Shown: positions 1 through 6,629, counted from the first letter of the stretch. The stretch: 7,823 nt of DNA from an uncultured Bacilli bacterium (GCA_934096785.1 CAKONA010000047.1:1-7823), one strand, 5' to 3'. Notes: generated by a model from the letters alone, not told the origin. A program made the numbers and translations.

Positions 1-996
1 AATAAGATATTGATAGTTCTTAAGACCTATTTCATCTATACTTTTATTAATTCCAAGATAAACTGTGAATGCTGTAGATGATAGTTTTCTACTGTTAACT
101 AGTTTTAACATATTTAATGGAACACTATCAATCATAGATAATACATTATAGTGACTTCCATTATAAATAACATGATTAGTCTTATATGTACCCTTAGTAG
201 TACTAACACCAACTACTTTATTGTTTTCACATAATATCTTAAATACTCTTTCATTATAATAAACCTTACCCCCATAACCAATTATCTTATTCTCTATCGC
301 ATTAGATATCTCTTGACTTCTATTCTTTGGAATGTATCCTTTCATAGAAATATATTGATAAAATGAATATATATAGTGAGCAAAATTCATATTAATAGAA
401 GAAACACCAAAATAAATCCAATAAGAGGAAATAATCTCTTCAATTACTTTAGGAAGCTTCAGTTTCTTAAATACTTCATCCATTGTATACGTAGATACAT
501 TTAAAAAGTTCGGATAATTTTTCTTTATAAATTCTATATCATAATTATTATTCTTTATATAATTAAATCCATTATAAACTTCTTTAGTAAGTTCAAAAAA
601 CTCAGATACTTTATCTTTACATCCAGGTTCAATCTCTTCCATCTTCTTTATGAATTCATCTACTCCAAAGGGTATAACATATTCACATTTAGGATTACTC
701 GTTTTAACAATTTTATATGCTTCTGGTAATTCTACCCATTCAATCTTTTCATTTAAATCATACTTATCAAATAAAGTTCTTATGTCTCCCACGTCACTTT
801 CACTACCGAAGTTACTCAACTCTCTAAGTGAATTTTCAAATTCAAATCTTCCACGAACAAAACTAGTAGCAAGTCCACCAGGAGTACTATTTTCTTCAAT
901 CACTAAAACACTTTTACCTTTAGAGGCAATATTTAAAGCAGCCATTAAGCCACCATTACCAGCACCTACTACTATAACATCATATTCTTCGTTCAT
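1..996 (-). CDS. FAD-dependent oxidoreductase, phytoene desaturase (CrtI)-like family, 3' end cut off by window
   Basis: Translating the minus strand from the ATG at 996-994 gives 332 codons with no stop up to the window edge, so this is the N-terminal part of a longer protein; family members are usually around 450-520 residues. The start is a classic dinucleotide-binding fold: VIVVGAGNGG at residues 7-16 (GxGxxG at 11-16), an acidic residue ending the second strand (E34), and PGG at 39-41, which in this family contacts FAD. Later residues such as TNHVIYNG (about 274-281) resemble the second FAD-contact strand. Relatives include carotenoid desaturases, retinol-saturase-like proteins and many uncharacterised NAD(P)/FAD oxidoreductases; nothing here identifies the substrate, and no carotenoid genes are nearby. 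The start is supported by AAGGAG (plus 1003-1008), six bases before the ATG. It lies 44 bases downstream of the CDF transporter gene but behind a terminator and its own promoter. Confidence 0.85.
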   Translation of the reverse strand, partial: MNEEYDVIVVGAGNGGLMAALNIASKGKSVLVIEENSTPGGLATSFVRGRFEFENSLRELSNFGSESDVGDIRTLFDKYDLNEKIEWVELPEAYKIVKTSNPKCEYVIPFGVDEFIKKMEEIEPGCKDKVSEFFELTKEVYNGFNYIKNNNYDIEFIKKNYPNFLNVSTYTMDEVFKKLKLPKVIEEIISSYWIYFGVSSINMNFAHYIYSFYQYISMKGYIPKNRSQEISNAIENKIIGYGGKVYYNERVFKILCENNKVVGVSTTKGTYKTNHVIYNGSHYNVLSMIDSVPLNMLKLVNSRKLSSTAFTVYLGINKSIDEIGLKNYQYLI

Positions 997-1019
997 TGTA
1001 AACTCCTTATTCTAACATT

Positions 1020-1048
1020 ATTATAACAAAAAAACCGACGTTAGTCAG
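1020..1048 (-). promoter_or_regulatory. Extended -10 promoter of the oxidoreductase gene
   Basis: On the minus strand, TATAAT occupies plus 1025-1020 and is preceded by TGT (1028-1026), making an extended -10 element. Seventeen bases upstream lies CTGACT (plus 1048-1043), matching four of six bases of TTGACA. Transcription would begin near 1013, a few bases before the ribosome binding site at 1008-1003. The -35 and spacer lie inside the hairpin and T-run of the upstream gene's terminator. Confidence 0.6.
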
Positions 1049-1053
1049 TCTTT
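1028..1053 (-). terminator. Intrinsic terminator of the CDF transporter gene
   Basis: On the minus strand ACTGAC (plus 1049-1044), loop TAAC, GTCGGT (1039-1034) forms a 6-bp stem with one G-U pair. It is extended by AAAG pairing with the T-run and followed by seven T (1034-1028 region). The stem begins in the last two sense codons and the loop contains most of the TAA stop codon, so termination is coupled tightly to the gene end. Confidence 0.75.
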
Positions 1054-1979
1054 AAATTACATTTCTCATTAAAATATTCTATTTCAATAGTAGTATGGTG
1101 TATACCATCTTCATTTAATTTACTTCGAACATTCTCTTTAACCTTAACAATCTCTTCATTACTTAAATCTTTATCTAAATGAACATGAACTGTTATATAA
1201 TTTTTAACTCCATCCATAGACCATACATGAATATGATGTACTTCATCAATATTATCAATACTTTCAATATCTTTTTTAATCTTATCAATCTTTATATTAC
1301 TAGGAACTTTCTCCATAAATATATTGTAAATACCCTTCATATACCTATAAACTTGATATAATATATAACATGCGATTAATAAAGATAAGATAGGGTCAAC
1401 TATAATATAATTAGTTGTCTTTATAATAATACTTCCACAAAGAATAAATAACCAAATAACTGAGTCTTCAATTAAATGAGTACTTACTTTCTTATCCTTT
1501 TCTTTACTCCTACTTACCTTAATGCTAGCATAAACATCAATAAGAAGACCAAATATACCAAATATAATCATTGCATCATAGTTAACACTCTCAGGATTTA
1601 ATAGTCTTGGCACAACATTATAAATAATAATAACACTACCAACAAGTAATATAAATGAAGCAATTAAAGAACCAACAAGAGTATATCTCATATAACCATA
1701 AGAATACTCATCATTAGGTAACTTCTTACTTTTCTTATCAAATACATAGTTAATACCAATAGTAATAGAATCCCCTAAATTATGAAGAGAATCAGAAATA
1801 ATAGAAATACTATTAGTAAGAATACCACCAATTACTTCAATAATAGAAAATACTAAATTAAGAAAAAATGCTATTTTAATATTTTCAGGTGCTTTATTAA
1901 ACTCATTAACTTTACTTTCTAACTTTTCTTTTTCATCTTTAATACTTTTATCAATTTGATTCTTTATATCTTTTTTCAT
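1041..1979 (-). CDS. Cation diffusion facilitator (CDF) family metal transporter
   Basis: This 312-residue protein is a full-length CDF exporter, which moves divalent metal (Zn2+, Fe2+, Mn2+ or similar) out of the cytoplasm in exchange for protons and works as a dimer. About five or six membrane segments lie between residues 35 and 210. The metal-site signature is intact: SDSLHNLGD in TM2 with D63, H66 and D70, and THLIEDS in TM5 with H168 and D172. The H-D/H-D pairing is commonly linked to zinc-type members, but metal choice cannot be read from this alone. YSYGYMR (92-98) is the conserved loop motif after TM2. Residues from about 228 form the cytoplasmic ferredoxin-like dimer domain, with EVHHIHVW (246-253) and VHVH (264-267). 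The first 30 residues are a charged Lys/Glu-rich extension. The start is supported by AGAGGTGG (plus 1983-1990), four bases before the ATG. It is divergent from the microprotein/LtaS operon. Confidence 0.93.
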   Translation of the reverse strand: MKKDIKNQIDKSIKDEKEKLESKVNEFNKAPENIKIAFFLNLVFSIIEVIGGILTNSISIISDSLHNLGDSITIGINYVFDKKSKKLPNDEYSYGYMRYTLVGSLIASFILLVGSVIIIYNVVPRLLNPESVNYDAMIIFGIFGLLIDVYASIKVSRSKEKDKKVSTHLIEDSVIWLFILCGSIIIKTTNYIIVDPILSLLIACYILYQVYRYMKGIYNIFMEKVPSNIKIDKIKKDIESIDNIDEVHHIHVWSMDGVKNYITVHVHLDKDLSNEEIVKVKENVRSKLNEDGIHHTTIEIEYFNEKCNLKTD

Positions 1980-1995
1980 CTTCCACCTCTTTATA

Positions 1996-2024
1996 ATTGT
2001 AACACATAAATAACATTGAATGAA
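1996..2024 (-). promoter_or_regulatory. Weak candidate promoter of the CDF gene
   Basis: On the minus strand, TACAAT (plus 2001-1996) sits 17 bases downstream of TTCATT (2024-2019). The match is weak, and transcription would start almost on the ribosome binding site. It is the best candidate in the 84-base gap, and its -35 overlaps that of the divergent operon. Confidence 0.25.
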
Positions 2025-2044
2025 ATACCTAAATTTAGTATAAT
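2016..2044 (+). promoter_or_regulatory. Sigma-A-type promoter of the microprotein-LtaS-like-ogg operon
   Basis: TTGAAT (2016-2021), a 17-base spacer and a consensus TATAAT (2039-2044) form a strong housekeeping promoter. Transcription should start near 2051, which is where the Shine-Dalgarno sequence begins, so the leader would be only about 11-14 bases. Confidence 0.75.
2029..2038. repeat. 10-bp palindrome CTAAATTTAG in the promoter spacer
   Basis: CTAAATTTAG is a perfect palindrome filling the spacer right up to the -10 element at 2039, between two divergent genes. It could be an operator, but AT-only cores of this kind arise easily by chance in DNA this AT-rich. Confidence 0.3.
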
Positions 2045-2050
2045 ATTACT

Positions 2051-2059
2051 AGGCGGTGA
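2051..2059 (+). promoter_or_regulatory. Strong ribosome binding site fixing the microprotein start
   Basis: AGGCGGTGA differs from the ideal AGGAGGTGA at one base and lies four bases before the ATG at 2064. It is one of the best Shine-Dalgarno sites in the window and the main reason to believe the 41-codon ORF is translated. The following LtaS-like gene has no comparable site. Confidence 0.7.
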
Positions 2060-2063
2060 GAAG

Positions 2064-2189
2064 ATGAATATACTTAATATATCACAATCTAAATATGAAA
2101 TGGAATTAACTATACTTTTACTAGTAATGCTATTTATTATACTAGCAATAATATGTTTAACTATAGTAAAGAAAGTAAAAGATAAATAA
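2064..2189 (+). CDS. 41-residue single-span membrane microprotein
   Basis: I do not recognise a family for this short ORF. It encodes 41 residues: a polar N-terminus with an acidic patch (EME, 12-14), one hydrophobic segment at about 15-35 (rich in Leu, Ile and Val, one Cys at 31), and a basic tail KKVKDK. The positive-inside rule predicts the N-terminus outside and the tail in the cytoplasm. It is too short for usual ORF cut-offs, but it has a consensus promoter and a strong Shine-Dalgarno site directly upstream. Its TAA is followed at once by the ATG of the LtaS-like gene in the same frame, so it probably provides translational coupling. It may be a small partner subunit, a leader peptide, or the N-terminal piece of a gene split by a stop codon. 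The coding call is well supported; the role is unknown. Confidence 0.7.
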   Translation: MNILNISQSKYEMELTILLLVMLFIILAIICLTIVKKVKDK

Positions 2190-4112
2190 ATGAAAAATAA
2201 TAAAATAAAGATATGTCTATGGTACACATTCTATGTATTATTTTTAGAACTTGTATATAGACTATTCATAATTAAAAATATATTATCAATTAGTACATTA
2301 ATGGTTATATTATTTAGTATACCTTTTATAGTTGTTTTTAGTGCTTTAACTTGTCTTTTTAATGAGAAAGTAAATAGAATAATAAGTATAATACTAACAT
2401 CAGTTTTAACGTTAGTGACACTTGCTCAAATAGTATACTTTAACTTCTATGACTCAATATTTTCATTCTTTTCTCTAACAACTGGGACAGGACAAGTAAT
2501 GCAGTTTTATGAAATGATAATAGATGTAATACTAAGAATATGGTATATCTTTATAATAATATTAATTCCATATATATTGTATATAATATTTAATAAAAGA
2601 TTTGATTACATTAGAAATAAAAAAGTAGTGATAAGTATAACTTCATCATTCATTCTTTCATTTTTAGGAATAATTCTAGTAATAAAATTTGATAATAAAG
2701 AAATATATTCATTAAAAAAGTTACTTTTTAATACACATGCACCGATGATAACAATAGAAAAAACAGGACTCTTAACAATGGAAACTATAGATATATATAG
2801 ATACTTTACTAACTTTAAAGAGAGTATTAACTATGATAAGAGTAATAATACATTTAAAGAAGAAACCAAAGAATATAATAAGTATGATATAGATTTTGAT
2901 AAATTAATAAGTGAAACTGATGATGATAAATTAATAAGCATGCATAACTATTTTAAGAATGTAGAGGCTACAGAAAAGAATAAATACACAGGCATGTTTA
3001 AAGGAAAAAACCTTATCTTTATAACAGCAGAAGCATTCGATACGATAGCTATCGATAAAGATTTAACACCAACACTATATAAAATGGCAAACAATTCGTT
3101 TGTATTCAACAACTATTATCAACCATTATATCCAGTCTCAACATCTGATGGAGAATATATGAACCTAATGAGTTTAATTCCTAAAGAAGGAGTATGGAGT
3201 TTTAAGAAAACAAGCAATCTTAGTATGCCTATGGCAATTGGAAACATGTTTAAAAAAGAAGGATACAATACATATGCATTTCATAATCATTCATACAAGT
3301 ACTACAGTAGAGAACTATCACATACTAACATAGGTTTTGAATACTATGGTTGTGGTAATGGCCTTGAAAAGAAAATGAATTGTAAACATTGGCCTAACAG
3401 TGACCTTGAAATGATTAATGGAACATTTGACTACTATATAAATAAAGATAAACCATTCTTAACATACTTTATGACAGTAAGTGGACACTTAAACTATAAT
3501 TTCTATGGTAACAACATGGCTTCAAAGAACAAGAGTAAAGTTAAAAATTTAAAATATAGTACACCTGTTAAAGCATATCTAAGTACACAAATAGAACTAG
3601 ATAAAGCCTTAGAAAGCCTAATTAAAAGGTTAGAAGAAGAAGGAAAACTAAATGATACTTTAATAGTAGTAGCACCTGATCACTTTCCATATGGACTAAC
3701 AGAAAAAGAAATGAATGAAATAAGTAAGGCTGACAGAAGTGATAAGTTTGAAAACTATCATACAACCCTAATAATGTATAATCGAGCTATAGAGAAAACT
3801 GAAATTAATAAAGTAGTATCAGGCCTTGACATCTTACCAACACTATATAATTTATATGGACTAGAATATGATTCAAGACTACTTATGGGAAGAGACATAT
3901 TTAGTACTGATGAAGGTTTAGCTATATTATCCGATAGAAGCTTTATAACAAACGAAGGCACATATAATAGTGTAACTAAAGAATTCAAAAGTTTTGATGG
4001 TAATAAAGTAACACAAGGATACATAGATAATATAAATAAACAAATATATGATAAATTCACAATGTCATCATTAATATTAGACTATGACTATTATAAGAAA
4101 CTAGGTATATAA
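2190..4112 (+). CDS. LtaS-type sulfatase-fold glycerophosphate transferase (lipoteichoic acid synthase family)
   Basis: This 640-residue membrane enzyme has the LtaS layout: five hydrophobic segments (about 8-28, 31-56, 61-85, 110-135, 145-166), a linker, and an extracytoplasmic sulfatase-fold domain from about 272. Catalytic residues expected from S. aureus LtaS are present: E281 in ITAEAFD, nucleophile T318 in STSDGEY, H433 in SGHLNY, and the metal pair D497-H498 in APDHF. The family moves glycerol phosphate from phosphatidylglycerol onto a lipid-anchored polymer or glycan, releasing diacylglycerol on the outer membrane face. The acceptor cannot be told from sequence; it could be LTA, a primer lipid or another glycopolymer. 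The ATG directly abuts the microprotein TAA with no good Shine-Dalgarno sequence of its own, so translation probably depends on ribosomes finishing the microprotein. The glycosylase gene starts one base after its stop, in the same transcript. Confidence 0.9.
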   Translation: MKNNKIKICLWYTFYVLFLELVYRLFIIKNILSISTLMVILFSIPFIVVFSALTCLFNEKVNRIISIILTSVLTLVTLAQIVYFNFYDSIFSFFSLTTGTGQVMQFYEMIIDVILRIWYIFIIILIPYILYIIFNKRFDYIRNKKVVISITSSFILSFLGIILVIKFDNKEIYSLKKLLFNTHAPMITIEKTGLLTMETIDIYRYFTNFKESINYDKSNNTFKEETKEYNKYDIDFDKLISETDDDKLISMHNYFKNVEATEKNKYTGMFKGKNLIFITAEAFDTIAIDKDLTPTLYKMANNSFVFNNYYQPLYPVSTSDGEYMNLMSLIPKEGVWSFKKTSNLSMPMAIGNMFKKEGYNTYAFHNHSYKYYSRELSHTNIGFEYYGCGNGLEKKMNCKHWPNSDLEMINGTFDYYINKDKPFLTYFMTVSGHLNYNFYGNNMASKNKSKVKNLKYSTPVKAYLSTQIELDKALESLIKRLEEEGKLNDTLIVVAPDHFPYGLTEKEMNEISKADRSDKFENYHTTLIMYNRAIEKTEINKVVSGLDILPTLYNLYGLEYDSRLLMGRDIFSTDEGLAILSDRSFITNEGTYNSVTKEFKSFDGNKVTQGYIDNINKQIYDKFTMSSLILDYDYYKKLGI

Positions 4113-4113
4113 T

Positions 4114-4932
4114 ATGAAAATAGAAGTAAATGATTTTGATTTAAAAAGTACTATAGAAAGTGGAGCTTGTTTTAGAGCAATTAAAGAAGATGATGGAAGT
4201 TACACTAATATACTTCATGATAGAGTAATAAATATTAAACAAGTTACTAACACTCTGATAGTAAATTCAAATAAAATGGATAATTTAAAAGAAGTAGTTG
4301 AAGAATACTTTGACTTAAATAGAGACTACAATAAGATAAATCAACAACTTATCAACAGCGACAATAATATGAAAGACATTATAAGTAAGTGTAATGGCTA
4401 CAAAATACTAAATCAAGACCCATTTGAGATGTGTATAAGTTACATAATAAGCCAAAATAACAATGTTAAGAGAATAGAAGGAAGTATTAACAAGTTATCA
4501 ACAAAATATGGTAAGAAAGTTATATTTAATAACAAAGAATACTACTTATTCCCAACATATAAAGAACTAAAACACTTAAAACAAGAAGACTTTAGAGACT
4601 TGGGAGTAGGATTTAGAGATAAATACTTAATAGACTTCCTAGAAAAATATAAATCATTAAAAGATATAAACACTTTATCAACAATAGATGCAACTAAGGA
4701 ATTAATGAAAGTCAAAGGAATAGGCCTTAAAGTCGCATCATGTATTCTATTATTTGGATATAAAAGATTAGACACATTCCCAATAGATACATGGGTAAAA
4801 CAAAACATAAAAGAAATCTATGGAATAAAGGATGACCAAAAAACAATAGAAGCATTCGCTCGTGAAACATATAAAGAATACTCAGGTTTAGCAATACAAT
4901 ATTTATTTCATAGTAAACGAAATATCAAGTAA
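4114..4932 (+). CDS. ogg: OGG1-type 8-oxoguanine DNA glycosylase/AP lyase
   Basis: This 272-residue protein belongs to the helix-hairpin-helix base-excision glycosylases and aligns by eye with OGG1 throughout. Landmarks are SGACFR (16-21, OGG1 SGQxFRW region), ILNQDPFEMCISYIISQNNN (98-117; the NNN contacts the orphan cytosine in OGG1), the HhH motif KVKGIGLKVASC (199-210) with catalytic Lys K206, and FPIDTW (222-227) with Asp D225. The K206-D225 spacing of 19 equals K249-D268 of human OGG1. The family cuts 8-oxoguanine opposite C and nicks the abasic site. Catalytic residues are intact, but pocket positions differ: A18 and A22 where relatives have Gln and Trp, and I261 at the human Q315 position. 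The start is one base after the LtaS-like stop, with only a weak AGGT (4103-4106). Its presence in an envelope operon probably reflects compact packing. It could also be read more loosely as an AlkA/OGG superfamily member. Confidence 0.85.
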   Translation: MKIEVNDFDLKSTIESGACFRAIKEDDGSYTNILHDRVINIKQVTNTLIVNSNKMDNLKEVVEEYFDLNRDYNKINQQLINSDNNMKDIISKCNGYKILNQDPFEMCISYIISQNNNVKRIEGSINKLSTKYGKKVIFNNKEYYLFPTYKELKHLKQEDFRDLGVGFRDKYLIDFLEKYKSLKDINTLSTIDATKELMKVKGIGLKVASCILLFGYKRLDTFPIDTWVKQNIKEIYGIKDDQKTIEAFARETYKEYSGLAIQYLFHSKRNIK

Positions 4933-4952
4933 CTCATTTGTTACTTTTTTTT
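4927..4952 (+). terminator. Intrinsic terminator of the LtaS-like/ogg operon
   Basis: AAGTAAC (4927-4933), a six-base loop, and GTTACTT (4940-4946) form a perfect 7-bp stem running into a tract of eight T (4945-4952). The ogg stop codon (4930-4932) is inside the left arm. The stem is AT-rich but the shape is classic rho-independent. Confidence 0.75.
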
Positions 4953-4963
4953 GACCAAAAATA

Positions 4964-4972
4964 TGTTATAGT
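4964..4972 (+). promoter_or_regulatory. Extended -10 promoter of the L,D-transpeptidase gene
   Basis: TGT directly precedes TATAGT (4967-4972), giving an extended -10 element, with transcription expected near 4979. No good -35 sits at 16-18 bases; TTGACC (4951-4956) is only 10 bases away, too close. The promoter lies just 11 bases after the T-run of the upstream terminator. Confidence 0.5.
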
Positions 4973-4984
4973 AATAGTAAGAAT

Positions 4985-4990
4985 AGGTGA
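4985..4990 (+). promoter_or_regulatory. Ribosome binding site deciding the L,D-transpeptidase start
   Basis: AGGTGA lies four bases before the ATG at 4995. It favours that start over the longer in-frame reading from TTG at 4938, which falls inside the upstream terminator loop. Confidence 0.7.
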
Positions 4991-4994
4991 ATGT

Positions 4995-5930
4995 ATGAAA
5001 AATAATTTAGTTAAAATTTTATTAACACTTAGTTTTCTAACTCTAGCAATAGTAGCTGCCTCTATAGGTTTTTTAGAGCAAGAAAAATTAGATGCAATAG
5101 AAAATGGCTTCATATTAAAAGGGGATAGAGAAGTAACTATTAAATATAAAGATGAATACAAAGAAGAAGGATACACTGCAGTAGTTAACAGTAAGAATTA
5201 CAATGACAAAGTTGAAGTTATAAACAATGTTGATACATCTAAAGTCGGAGAATATGAAATTAAATACATTTTAAGCTATAAAAAATACAAGAAAACACTT
5301 GTTAGAAAAGTAAAAGTTATTGATACAGAAGCACCACAAATAACTTTAAGTGAATCTGAAATATATTGTACAGTAAATAAAGAATGTGATAACGTTACAT
5401 ATGAGGTAACTGATAATTATGATGAGAACCTAAACTCAAAAGTAAATATAGAATCAAACCTTGATATAAATAAAAAAGGAGACTATGAAACAAAATATAC
5501 AGTAGAAGATTCAAGTGGTAACAAAGCTGAAAAAACATTGAAAATACATGTAACTGATAAATTTGAACACACATATGTAGAAGTAAAAATATCTACTCAA
5601 AAGTTAGTCTACTATGTAAAGAAAAAACCAGTACTAGTAAGTGATGTAGTAACTGGACTAAATGGAGCAACTAAAACTGGAAACTTTAAGATACTAAGAA
5701 AAACAACTAATCAATGGTTAGTTTCAAAGACATATGAATCATTCGTAAAATACTGGATGGCTTATGATGGAAGAAGTTATGGACTTCATGATGCTTCATG
5801 GAGAAGAAAGTTTGGAGGTCAAATCTATAAAACAAATGGAAGTCACGGATGCGTAAACATGCCAACAGATAAAGCTAAAAAACTATACTCAATGATAGAA
5901 GTTGGAACACCAGTATATATTAAAAAATAA
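4995..5930 (+). CDS. Membrane-anchored L,D-transpeptidase (YkuD) with Ig-like domains
   Basis: This 311-residue protein starts with a short basic N-terminus and one hydrophobic segment (about 7-26), which acts as a signal anchor or signal peptide. Two Ig-like repeats of the DUF5011 kind follow: about 41-109 (KVGEYEIKYIL, ending VKVIDTEAPQI) and 110-188 (KKGDYETKYTVEDSSGNKAEKT). The C-terminal YkuD domain (about 193-311) carries the full active-site motif, H265 and SHGCVNM at 283-289 with nucleophile C286. Such enzymes make 3-3 cross-links in peptidoglycan or attach proteins to it, outside the membrane, and resist most beta-lactams other than carbapenems. The Ig-like stalk probably lifts the catalytic domain into the wall. 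Two cysteines, C125 and C131, sit in the second repeat. The start at 4995 is chosen for its AGGTGA site and because it puts the hydrophobic segment at the N-terminus. No clear terminator follows it. Confidence 0.9.
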   Translation: MKNNLVKILLTLSFLTLAIVAASIGFLEQEKLDAIENGFILKGDREVTIKYKDEYKEEGYTAVVNSKNYNDKVEVINNVDTSKVGEYEIKYILSYKKYKKTLVRKVKVIDTEAPQITLSESEIYCTVNKECDNVTYEVTDNYDENLNSKVNIESNLDINKKGDYETKYTVEDSSGNKAEKTLKIHVTDKFEHTYVEVKISTQKLVYYVKKKPVLVSDVVTGLNGATKTGNFKILRKTTNQWLVSKTYESFVKYWMAYDGRSYGLHDASWRRKFGGQIYKTNGSHGCVNMPTDKAKKLYSMIEVGTPVYIKK

Positions 5931-5981
5931 CAAATAGTTTACACACTTAAAAATTTAAAATGAAAACATAAATAAGGGCTG

Positions 5982-5990
5982 TGATATAAT
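5982..5990 (+). promoter_or_regulatory. Extended -10 promoter adjoining the PAP2 start codon
   Basis: TGA plus TATAAT (5985-5990) is a consensus extended -10 element. The ATG at 5997 lies only six bases after it, so transcription would begin on or beside the start codon. No recognisable -35 is present at the usual distance. Confidence 0.5.
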
Positions 5991-5996
5991 ATTATT

Positions 5997-6629
5997 ATGA
6001 TAAAGAAGATATTAAGGGAAAACTATATTTACATTCTTATTATTATCGGACTGATAATATCTTTTGTTGTAGTTAAAAATACAAATCTTTATAAAAAAGT
6101 AATAGATATAGACTATAGTGTAATAGAATTTTTTGGTAATATAAGTGACAAGCGTTTGACATCAATGATGACGTTTTTAACAAATTTTGGTGATTTATAC
6201 ATACCAATCATAATTATCGTGTGTATTTTCTTATTTATTAAGAATAAATGGTATGGATATATACTAAGCGGAAGCTATCTTTTATCAGGATTAGTAGTAT
6301 TCATTACTAAAAACATGGTAGCAAGACCAAGACCACTAGAAGCATTAATTACAATACCAAATAGTTTTAGTTTTCCAAGTGGACATACACTAACATCTAT
6401 AGTGTTTTATATGACACTACTATATTTAATGACAGAAAACAAAGAACCAGTAGTAAAATTTATATTCTCATTATTATTTAGTTTTTTAATAGTAATAGTA
6501 GCATTCTCAAGAGTATTCTTAGGAGTACATTATTTTTCAGATGTAATAGGTGGACTACTACTTGGAATACCATGTTTACTTTGCACACTAAACATTATAG
6601 ATAAGAATTTTAAGGAGAAGTTAGTATGA
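5997..6629 (+). CDS. PAP2-family membrane phosphatase
   Basis: This 210-residue integral membrane protein carries all three PAP2 motifs: KNMVARPRP with K105, R112 and P113 (KX6RP); FPSGH with S128 and H130; and SRVFLGVHYFSD with R172, H178 and D182. The two histidines form the phosphohistidine catalytic centre, facing outward. About six hydrophobic segments cover most of the length. Substrates in the family include phosphatidic acid, phosphatidylglycerol phosphate and undecaprenyl pyrophosphate; which applies here cannot be read from the sequence. The ATG is the first possible start: the frame is closed by TGA at 5982-5984, and the next Met is near residue 57, past the first membrane segment. 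No Shine-Dalgarno site lies at normal distance (AAGGG at 5974-5978 is 18 bases away). The stop overlaps the patatin start, so the two genes are surely one transcript. Confidence 0.92.
   Translation: MIKKILRENYIYILIIIGLIISFVVVKNTNLYKKVIDIDYSVIEFFGNISDKRLTSMMTFLTNFGDLYIPIIIIVCIFLFIKNKWYGYILSGSYLLSGLVVFITKNMVARPRPLEALITIPNSFSFPSGHTLTSIVFYMTLLYLMTENKEPVVKFIFSLLFSFLIVIVAFSRVFLGVHYFSDVIGGLLLGIPCLLCTLNIIDKNFKEKLV

Noticed and set aside
650..1015. Plus-strand 121-codon open frame
   Set aside because: It is antisense to the oxidoreductase, whose minus-strand frame has the FAD-binding motifs and a ribosome site; the plus-strand product has no coherent motifs.
1991..2227. Minus-strand 78-codon open frame
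   Set aside because: It runs against the promoter, the microprotein and the start of the LtaS-like gene and has no ribosome site; a hydrophobic shadow of AT-rich DNA.
3758..4060. Minus-strand 100-codon open frame inside the LtaS-like gene (and similar ones at 4542-4808, 4934-5176, 7137-7319 and plus-strand 1179-1361)
   Set aside because: All are antisense to genes with full catalytic motifs and show no recognisable domain.
4951..4956. TTGACC as -35 for the L,D-transpeptidase promoter
   Set aside because: Only 10 bases separate it from TATAGT, and at 16-17 bases the sequences AATAGT/ATAGTA are poor -10 elements.
4938..4994. Upstream TTG start for the L,D-transpeptidase
   Set aside because: It lies in the loop of the ogg terminator and upstream of the likely promoter, and would bury the signal anchor; the ATG at 4995 has AGGTGA at proper distance.
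5938..5943. TTTACA as -35 for the PAP2 promoter
   Set aside because: It is about 41 bases from TATAAT, and no -10 lies 17 bases after it.
5974..5978. AAGGG as Shine-Dalgarno site for PAP2
   Set aside because: It is 18 bases before the ATG and upstream of the -10 element, so it would probably not be in the mRNA from that promoter.
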